This document shows positions 7,317-12,407 of a stretch of DNA of 12,407 nucleotides, piece after piece; position 1 is the stretch's first letter, and each line of letters starts with the position of its first letter. This DNA is from CAZVIK01 sp964627045 (lineage in GTDB: Bacteria > Acidobacteriota > Terriglobia > Bryobacterales > Bryobacteraceae), in NCBI GenBank assembly GCA_964627045.1, contig CAZVIK010000118.1:1-12407 (forward strand). The letters are read 5' to 3'. The translations under genes and the position numbers were made by a program. Under the pieces are notes generated by a model, which saw only the letters and a list, made by a program, of their open reading frames with translations, did not search any database and had not been told where the DNA came from.

Positions 7317-8078
7317 ATGGCCGAAAACCAGACGCTCGAGCTCGAAGACATCGCCGGCCGGCGGTTCTCGTTCTACCCCGCCATCGTCAATGTCGAACAC
7401 AACGAGTGGGAACTCAAGCGCGCCGCCTGGAGCGAGATTCTGGTCGCCAATGCGGCCAGCGGCGAGGAACTCTGGATTCCGCGGCGCTTCGTCGGCGAGG
7501 TCTCCAGGGTTGGCGACCCGGTTCTCATCGTGGGATTGCGGAAGGAACTGGAGTACAAGGCCGGGGCGGTCTGGCAGCGCGACCGGCGGCTGCTTTCGAT
7601 GCCGCGAATCGGCGCCAAGGCTGGCGCCCCGGAAGCGTCCCCACCGGCCGCCGGGTCGCCCCGGGTTCATGGGCCGGCGCCGGGGGCCGAGGGCAAGATC
7701 AGCCGGATGATCGGTGCGGCCATTCTCCTCGCCGTCGGCTTGATTGTCGTAGTCGTTGCCATCACGCAGCGTCCGGTCTCCTACAGCGGCGTCGAGCAAC
7801 TGGCGCTGCAACTGACGGCCTCCGACGACTACAATTCCATCGTCCGGAAGCTCGGACGGCCCACCGAGGACCGTTGGCGCACCGACACCGGCGGCGAGAT
7901 GCAGTACCGCGCGCTGTTTTACAGGGACCAAGGCTACACTCTGTTGCTGATGGGGATGGACCGGAACGCGGCCCGCTACATTGGCGCCTACGATAAGAAC
8001 TGGACACCGGTGCACTCGGTGCGGCTGGCAGCGGGCGGCGACACCCTCGCGATGCTGCGTGGGCTGAAGAAGTTCTGA
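7317..8078 (+). CDS. Unknown single-span membrane protein upstream of cstA
   Basis: I do not recognise a named family. The 253-residue protein has three parts. Residues 1-100 are a compact polar domain (FSFYPAIVNVEHNEWEL, then SEILVANAASGEELWIPRRF). Residues 101-128 are a proline-, alanine- and glycine-rich linker. One hydrophobic helix spans about 131-149 (MIGAAILLAVGLIVVVVAI), leaving residues 155-253 on the far side. There is no N-terminal signal peptide, so the first domain is probably cytoplasmic and the last extracytoplasmic. The C-terminal part has SDDYNSIVRKLGRPTEDRW, followed by YRALFYRDQGYTLLLM. The helix, lysine, leucine, glycine, arginine, proline order loosely recalls BamE/SmpA-like domains, but the likeness is weak. 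It sits 25 bases before cstA on the same strand and may be co-transcribed. Coding is supported by its length and by the well-behaved protein composition. Confidence 0.82.
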   Translation: MAENQTLELEDIAGRRFSFYPAIVNVEHNEWELKRAAWSEILVANAASGEELWIPRRFVGEVSRVGDPVLIVGLRKELEYKAGAVWQRDRRLLSMPRIGAKAGAPEASPPAAGSPRVHGPAPGAEGKISRMIGAAILLAVGLIVVVVAITQRPVSYSGVEQLALQLTASDDYNSIVRKLGRPTEDRWRTDTGGEMQYRALFYRDQGYTLLLMGMDRNAARYIGAYDKNWTPVHSVRLAAGGDTLAMLRGLKKF

Positions 8079-8090
8079 CCGCGCATTCGA

Positions 8091-8096
8091 TAGAAT
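8091..8096 (+). promoter_or_regulatory. Possible -10 box for cstA
   Basis: TAGAAT ends seven bases before ATG 8104, so initiation would fall on or beside the start codon, giving a leaderless message. The intervening TCTCCCTC is not a Shine-Dalgarno. No -35 is evident. The box is also the right half of the small inverted repeat ATTCGATAGAAT (8085-8096). Confidence 0.35.
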
Positions 8097-8103
8097 CTCC
8101 CTC

Positions 8104-10155
8104 ATGAAAAGAGTTATGGGCCGTGTCCTTTGGGCCCTCGTGTCGGCCGCGGCGGCCTTCCTGCTGGCCGGAATCGCCATCGAGCGCGGAGAACCGGTCA
8201 ATAGCATGTGGCTTGTCCTGGCGGCATCCTGCACTTATCTGGTCGGTTTTCGTTTCTACGGCAAGTTCATCGCGGCCAAGGTGATGGCCCTCGACGACCG
8301 GCGGACCACGCCCTCCGTACGCCTGCGCAACGGTCACGACTTCGAGCCGACTAATAAGTGGATTCTCCTCGGCCATCATTTCGCTGCCATTGCCGGACCT
8401 GGGCCGCTGGTGGGCCCTACCCTGGCGGCGCAGTTCGGCTACCTTCCCGGCACCCTTTGGATCATCCTGGGCGCCGTCCTTGGAGGAGCCGTGCAGGATT
8501 TCACCATCCTGTTCTGCTCGATGCGCCGCGACGGCAAGTCGCTCGGGCAAATGGCGCGGGAGGAGATCGGAAAGGTCGCCGGGATCACCGCGCTCATCAC
8601 GGTTCTCCTCATCATGGTGATCCTGCTGGCGGTCATCGGTCTTGTCGTGGTGAACGCCCTGAAAGGAAGTCCGTGGGGCACCTTCACAATTGCGGCTACC
8701 ATGCCGATCGCCGTCTTCATGGGGCTGTACCTGCGCTATTGGAGGCCGGGCAAGGTTCTGGAGGTCTCCCTGATTGGCTTCCTGCTCGTGGTGGCGAGCG
8801 TGTTCGGTGGCCAGTGGGTGGCGGCTTCCTCGTTGCTGGCGCCGTGGTTCACGCTGAGTGGCATGGCGCTGGCAGTCGCCGTCATCGTCTACGGGTTTTT
8901 GGCCAGCGCGCTGCCGGTCTGGCTGCTGCTCGCGCCGCGTGATTACCTGAGCACCTTCGTCAAACTCGGCGTGATCCTGCTTCTGGCGGTGGGGATCGTT
9001 TTGGTCCAGCCGAAGATGGCTCTGCCCGCGCTGACCCGCTTCGTCGACGGCACCGGCCCCGTGTTCGCCGGCAATGTCTTCCCCTTCTGCTTCATCACGA
9101 TCGCCTGCGGCGCCATCTCGGGGTTCCACTCCTTGATCTCCTCCGGGACGACTCCCAAGATGATCTCAAAGGAGTGGCACGCCTGGCCGATCGGCTACGG
9201 ATCGATGTTGCTTGAGGGGTTTGTCGCCATCATGGCGGTGGTGGCCGCCTGCGTGCTCCAGCCGGGCGTCTACTTCGCCGTGAACTCGCCGGCGGGAATC
9301 GTTGGCGCGACGCCGGAAGCGGCTGTGGCGACCATCAGCGGCTGGGGTTTCCCGGTGACCGCCGCCGGGATGGCGGAGTTGGCGAAAGACGTAGGCGAGG
9401 AGACGCTCTTTCAGCGGACCGGCGGCGCGCCCTCGCTTGCCCTCGGTATGGCCCACATCTTTGCTTCGGGTCCGGGAGGCCGTGCCGTGCTGGGCTTCTG
9501 GTACCACTTCGCCATCATGTTCGAGGCGCTGTTCATTCTGACGGTGGTGGACGCTGGGACGCGCGTCGGGCGGTTCATGCTCCAGGACCTGTTGGGGCAC
9601 GTGGCGAAGCCCCTCGGCCGCGTCAGTTGGATGCCCGGCGTCATCCTGGCCAGCGCGGGCATCGTCGGCGCCTGGGGTTATTTCCTGGTTCAAGGCGTGC
9701 GCGACCCGCTCGGCGGGATCAACTCGCTGTGGCCCCTTTTCGGAATCGCCAACCAGTTGCTCGCGGCTCTGGCGTTATCGGTGGCGACCACGGTCCTTGT
9801 GAAAATGCACCGGGCACGGTACATGTGGATCACCTGCGTGCCGCTCGCATGGCTGGTCGTGGTCACCTTCACGGCGGGGTGGCAGAAGATCTTCTCGCCG
9901 CTGCCGCGCGTGGGATTCCTCGCACAAGCCGCCCAACTCCGGGAGTCGTTGTTGCCGGCGGCCCTCGACCCCGCGAGTGCGGCGGAGACGCAGACGTTGA
10001 TCTTCAACGCTCAATTGGATGCGGCAGTGTGCGGGCTTTTTCTCGTCCTGGTAGCCACAATCCTGGCTGCGTCCATTCGGAGGTGGGTTCAGATCCTACG
10101 CACTCCTGCCGGCACCGCCCCGCTCCCGCCGCAGATTCACCCGGAGGCCGCATGA
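8104..10155 (+). CDS. cstA: Carbon starvation protein A family transporter (pyruvate transporter)
   Basis: This is a polytopic inner-membrane protein of 683 residues, near the usual 690-715. E. coli CstA and its paralogue BtsT import pyruvate; peptide uptake has also been proposed. Hallmarks are GHHFAAIAGPGPLVGPTLAA (residues 90-109), then FGYLPGTLW, AVQDF and MRRDGKSLG in the N-terminal CstA domain. GFHSLISSGTTPKM occurs in the middle, and LWPLFGIANQLLAALAL near residues 545-561 in the C-terminal five-helix region. The start is ATG 8104: upstream there are only 25 bases to the previous stop, and residues 10-25 form the first membrane helix. The stop overlaps the next gene as ATGA. Substrate here is inferred from the family. 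A divergent maeB nearby fits a role in pyruvate exchange. No BtsS/BtsR-like regulator is visible. Confidence 0.95.
   Translation: MKRVMGRVLWALVSAAAAFLLAGIAIERGEPVNSMWLVLAASCTYLVGFRFYGKFIAAKVMALDDRRTTPSVRLRNGHDFEPTNKWILLGHHFAAIAGPGPLVGPTLAAQFGYLPGTLWIILGAVLGGAVQDFTILFCSMRRDGKSLGQMAREEIGKVAGITALITVLLIMVILLAVIGLVVVNALKGSPWGTFTIAATMPIAVFMGLYLRYWRPGKVLEVSLIGFLLVVASVFGGQWVAASSLLAPWFTLSGMALAVAVIVYGFLASALPVWLLLAPRDYLSTFVKLGVILLLAVGIVLVQPKMALPALTRFVDGTGPVFAGNVFPFCFITIACGAISGFHSLISSGTTPKMISKEWHAWPIGYGSMLLEGFVAIMAVVAACVLQPGVYFAVNSPAGIVGATPEAAVATISGWGFPVTAAGMAELAKDVGEETLFQRTGGAPSLALGMAHIFASGPGGRAVLGFWYHFAIMFEALFILTVVDAGTRVGRFMLQDLLGHVAKPLGRVSWMPGVILASAGIVGAWGYFLVQGVRDPLGGINSLWPLFGIANQLLAALALSVATTVLVKMHRARYMWITCVPLAWLVVVTFTAGWQKIFSPLPRVGFLAQAAQLRESLLPAALDPASAAETQTLIFNAQLDAAVCGLFLVLVATILAASIRRWVQILRTPAGTAPLPPQIHPEAA
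10143..10147 (+). promoter_or_regulatory. Strong Shine-Dalgarno for the YbdD-like gene
   Basis: GGAGG lies within the last codons of cstA, four bases before ATG 10152. It shows that the small overlapping frame is translated, and that this genome does use Shine-Dalgarno sites for downstream operon genes. Confidence 0.65.
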
Positions 10156-10328
10156 TTCGCATTGCCGGTGTTTTCCGTGCCTTGCTAGAGTTGCTGCGGG
10201 AGATTGGCGATGAGAACGCCTATCGCCGTCACCTGGAAACCCACGGCCTACAAGACACCGGCGAGGAGTGGCGGCGCTTCTCCGCCGAGCACTTCCGCGC
10301 CAAGTTCGTCCGGCCAAAGTGTTGCTGA
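10152..10328 (+). CDS. YbdD/YjiX-like small protein, CstA partner
   Basis: This is a 58-residue basic soluble protein whose ATG overlaps the cstA stop (ATGA), so it is translationally coupled. It looks like the YbdD/YjiX family (Pfam Sel_put), which sits directly after cstA or btsT in many bacteria. Shared features are the small size, the central tyrosine and histidine spacing (ENAYRRHLETHG, compared with DNYVEHM in E. coli), a following FSAEHFRAKF where relatives have EFFRERQ, and the terminal double cysteine (RPKCC; RCC in E. coli). In E. coli YbdD has been reported to be needed for CstA transport activity; its exact action is not settled. At 58 residues it is slightly shorter than the usual 65-67. 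It faces the winged-helix gene tail to tail with four bases between the stops. Confidence 0.82.
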   Translation: MIRIAGVFRALLELLREIGDENAYRRHLETHGLQDTGEEWRRFSAEHFRAKFVRPKCC

Positions 10329-10332
10329 TCGC

Positions 10333-10683
10333 TCAGGATTGCCACGCGTAGCCGGTTCGCAGAACCGTCATGATTCGCGCGGCGCCGCCCGCTCCCAGTT
10401 TTCGGCGCAGCCGCTGAATGTGAACGTCCAGGGTCCTGGTCCGCGTACCGTCCTGGTAGCCCCAGACGGTCGAGAGAAGATACTGTCTGGACAGGCAACG
10501 TCCGGCGTTTTGCTGCAATATGGCCAGAAGCTGCGATTCCTTGCGGGTCAACCGGGCCACCGGCACCGCCGGCGTCCCGATCAGATGAGCCTGCTGCGGC
10601 GCCCCCACCTGCTCGATATACTGTGCAAGCATAGCATCCCTCGGAAAATTGGATGCGACGGAGCGTGCCGACGATGCATCCAT
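10333..10683 (-). CDS. Orphan OmpR/PhoB-type winged-helix DNA-binding protein
   Basis: The last 75 residues are a clear transcriptional-regulator C-terminal winged helix: LTRKESQLLAILQQNAG, then LSRQYLLSTVWGYQ (recognition region), TRTLDVHIQRLRRKLG and ITVLRTGYAW-like end (MTVLRTGYAWQS). No phosphoacceptor receiver domain precedes it. Only 45 residues fit upstream in frame, because a TGA lies four codons before ATG 10683. ATG 10632 is an alternative start with GAGGG five bases before it, giving 99 residues instead of 116. It is either a free-standing winged-helix regulator or the tail of a broken response regulator. It lies immediately downstream of otsB on the same strand, and the otsB frame runs open through it, so one of the two must be resolved by resequencing. 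Target genes are unknown. Confidence 0.7.
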   Translation of the reverse strand: MDASSARSVASNFPRDAMLAQYIEQVGAPQQAHLIGTPAVPVARLTRKESQLLAILQQNAGRCLSRQYLLSTVWGYQDGTRTRTLDVHIQRLRRKLGAGGAARIMTVLRTGYAWQS

Positions 10684-10692
10684 CGGCGCCTT

Positions 10693-11448
10693 TCACCGTG
10701 CGAGCCGCAGGAAACGCCCCCAGGAAAACCCGCAGAAACTCGTCAATTTCCCGCTGGTCACGCAGATAGTATCCTGCCCGCGAAGACGCTTTTCTGCCAA
10801 CGCGGACTCCGAGCACCTTCATCCCCTTGGCNNNNNNNNNNTCTCGTCGTCTCCCACGTAGACTACGCTCCGCCGTCCAAGGCGCGCCGCCACGGCGCGG
10901 AGTGCGTCTCCTTTATGCGGCGAATCTGCGGCGACCAAGCTGACGGACTCCTTTCCCTTCACCACGCGCGCCCCCGCGAGGCTGCTCGCGGCTTGCTCGG
11001 CCGCCGCCTTCGCCGCCGCCTTGTCCCTGCACTGCCGGTAGTGAATCGTGAGCGAAAGCCCCTTGTCTTCCACCCATAGACCTTCCAACGGGGGCAGATT
11101 CAGCGCCAGGCGCCGCGCCCATAGCCTCACCCGGCGGCGGATGGACGGGGCCTTCGGTGAGATGTCGGCTCCGTGGTTTCCCGCCAACTGTTGGACACCG
11201 CAGCCGGCGAGTTTTCCGGCCAGGTCGCCGCGATCGCGTCCCGACAGGACGAAGCAGGTCCGGGCGGCCGTGAGTTGCGTGAGAAGGGCGCGTGTGCCCA
11301 GGCGCATCCGGGCCAGTTCAGGATGACAGACGATGGGCGCGAGCGTCCCGTCGAAGTCGAACGCCGGCAGGGCTCCGGCGGCGACGTAGTCGCGGATGAC
11401 CTTCCGGGAGCGGCGGGAGAGCGCGTAGCGCACGTCAAATCCCCGCAT
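10693..11448 (-). CDS. otsB: Trehalose-6-phosphate phosphatase, interrupted by gap and lacking its own stop
   Basis: OtsB removes phosphate from trehalose 6-phosphate made by OtsA. The ATG at 11448 overlaps the otsA stop by 14 bases. HAD-phosphatase motifs are in place: FDFDGTLAP with nucleophile D31 and D33, VLSGRD (67-72), GNHGADI (90-96), SPHKGDAL with K179, and VYVGDDE (196-202) ending at the gap. After the gap the protein resumes as AKGMKVLGVRVGRKASS, then AGYYLRDQREIDEFLRVFL, the expected C-terminus. Relatives have about TDEDVF between these pieces, so the true gap is probably near 17 bases and must leave remainder two on division by three. The post-gap frame has no stop until 10229. 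A TGA at 10695-10693 in the neighbouring frame is where the gene would naturally end. I placed the end there by inference. Confidence 0.82.
10832..10841. other. Assembly gap (10 N)
   Basis: Ten undetermined bases lie inside otsB, where the conserved third HAD motif (GDDxTDE) should continue. The frame does not join with a length of ten. Confidence 0.98.
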
Positions 11449-12407
11449 TCAGAGCGCCACCGTCTGAAAGGCGGCTCGCCAGCCGCTCCCGGTTGCGCAG
11501 ACGCGCCGCGTCGGTCAGCATCTCTCCGGCCCAGCGGTAGACGTTGAAATGCGCCACCAGCGAACGCATGGACCGCATACGCACCTGCTGCTCGCTCTCG
11601 GGCATGCGCAAGGCCGCAGCCAGCGCGTGGCTGCATTCGTCCAGGTCGTAGGGGTTGACGATGAGGGCTTCGCTCAACTCGCGTGCCGCTCCGGTAAACT
11701 GGCTCAGCACCAGGACGCCGCGGAGGTCGTCCCGGGCCGCGACGAACTCCTTGGCCACCAGGTTCATCCCGTCGTGCAGGCTGCTCACGAAGCACAGGTG
11801 CGCCGCCCGGTAGAGCCGGAATACCTCCGGCGGCTCGTGGTGTTCGCGCCGCAGAATGACCGGACGGTACCGGCCGCGGCCGAAACGCCCGTTGATGCGT
11901 CCGGCGGCCTGCTCCACCAGTTCGTTCAGTTGCCGGTAGCGCTCGATCTTCGTGCGGCTGGGGGCGGCCACCTGAAGGAACGTGAAACGCCCCACAAATT
12001 CCGGGAAGCGCTCCAACAGCCGCTCCACAGCTAGGAGCCGCTCCTCGACGCCCTTGGTGTAATCCAAACGGTCCACTCCCACGCCAAGCAGTGCGTCCGG
12101 AGCCAGGTCCAGTTCGCTCCAGACGCCCCGGCGGCACTCTTCGGCGCTGGGGGCTCCGGCCAACCATTGGACAGGCCATTCCAGTGAGACCGGATATGGG
12201 CGAATGAGCGTGCGGTGGCCGCTTCGCACCACTCCGTGCTGCTCCCGGTCAATTCGGGATTCAAGATAGCAGTCCACCGCGTCCAGGAAGTTGTTGCAGT
12301 GGAACTGCGTGTGAAAGCCCAGAATGCTGCTTCCGAGCAGGCCCTCCAGGATCTGCTGCCGCCACGGACAGATGCCAAACCGCTCGGAATTGGGCCATGG
12401 GATGTGC
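11435..12407 (-). CDS. otsA: Trehalose-6-phosphate synthase (GT20), N-terminus beyond window
   Basis: OtsA transfers glucose from UDP-glucose to glucose 6-phosphate to make trehalose 6-phosphate. The visible 323 residues are the C-terminal two thirds; about 130-140 N-terminal residues lie past base 12407. The GTG at 12277 is internal. Motifs are HIPWPNSERF at the very edge, ILEGLLGSSILGFHTQF, GVGVDRLDYTKGVEERLL (the arginine and lysine at visible residues 113 and 118 match the UDP-glucose phosphate-binding pair), EVFRLYRAAHLCFVSSLHDG and MNLVAKEFVAAR, the nucleotide-binding glutamate region. It ends with a 14-base overlap into otsB, so the two are co-translated. Glucosylglycerol-phosphate synthase is a GT20 relative, but the paired otsB argues for trehalose. 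Trehalose is a compatible solute and desiccation protectant. Confidence 0.95.
   Translation of the reverse strand, partial: HIPWPNSERFGICPWRQQILEGLLGSSILGFHTQFHCNNFLDAVDCYLESRIDREQHGVVRSGHRTLIRPYPVSLEWPVQWLAGAPSAEECRRGVWSELDLAPDALLGVGVDRLDYTKGVEERLLAVERLLERFPEFVGRFTFLQVAAPSRTKIERYRQLNELVEQAAGRINGRFGRGRYRPVILRREHHEPPEVFRLYRAAHLCFVSSLHDGMNLVAKEFVAARDDLRGVLVLSQFTGAARELSEALIVNPYDLDECSHALAAALRMPESEQQVRMRSMRSLVAHFNVYRWAGEMLTDAARLRNRERLASRLSDGGALNAGI

Noticed and set aside
7762..9129. Long minus-strand open frame (455 codons)
   Set aside because: It is the antisense shadow of the 7317 gene and cstA. Its composition is low-complexity and it contains no motif.
10326..10328. TGA after the terminal CC of the YbdD-like protein as a selenocysteine codon
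   Set aside because: The family's Pfam name suggests it, but relatives end at the double cysteine, no convincing SECIS hairpin was seen, and the read-through peptide shows no resemblance to anything.
10204..11079. Plus-strand open frame across the winged-helix gene and otsB
   Set aside because: It crosses the N gap and lies antisense to clearly recognisable domains.
1..12407. CRISPR arrays, insertion sequences, phage or toxin-antitoxin modules
   Set aside because: I saw no regularly spaced repeats, transposase motifs, terminal inverted repeats or paired small toxin genes.

Overview
The window is GC-rich bacterial chromosome with ordinary housekeeping and metabolic genes. There is no phage, IS, CRISPR array or defence island. 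Gene content and style (UMF1-type MFS protein, MaeB hybrid malic enzyme, otsA-otsB, several starts with a TAGAAT-like box just upstream and no Shine-Dalgarno) suggest an acidobacterium, perhaps of the Solibacter/Bryobacter type. That is an inference from style, not a proven placement. Two runs of ten N (4727-4736 and 10832-10841) mark a draft or metagenome assembly. Both interrupt real genes, and both have a length that breaks the reading frame, so ten is a placeholder.

Layout, left to right. 1-1383 (+) is the C-terminal part of a methyl-accepting chemotaxis protein. 1446-2354 (+) is thiL. About 2401-2948 (+) is a decayed, frameshifted C-terminal remnant of a heavy-metal RND efflux pump (CusA/CzcA type). 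2978-4243 (+) is a UMF1-family MFS transporter. 4262-4337 (+) is tRNA-Thr(CGT). 4367-4862 (-) is a small membrane protein with a bacterial PH-like domain, split by the first gap. 4940-7225 (-) is maeB. 7317-8078 (+) is an unrecognised single-span membrane protein, followed by cstA (8104-10155) and an overlapping 58-residue YbdD/YjiX-like gene (10152-10328). On the minus strand, 10333-10683 is an orphan winged-helix DNA-binding protein, 10693-11448 is otsB split by the second gap, and 11435-12407 is the C-terminal two thirds of otsA.

How the genes relate: maeB makes pyruvate and NADPH from malate. The divergent neighbouring unit holds CstA and its small partner, a system known for pyruvate uptake in enterobacteria, so the centre of the window is pyruvate-related. 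otsA and otsB overlap and form a two-step trehalose pathway, with the winged-helix gene immediately downstream. No clearly new multi-gene system is visible. The points most worth a second look are the winged-helix gene lying within an otsB frame that fails to stop, the RND remnant, the recurrent close-in -10 boxes at genes lacking a Shine-Dalgarno, and the unknown membrane protein next to cstA.
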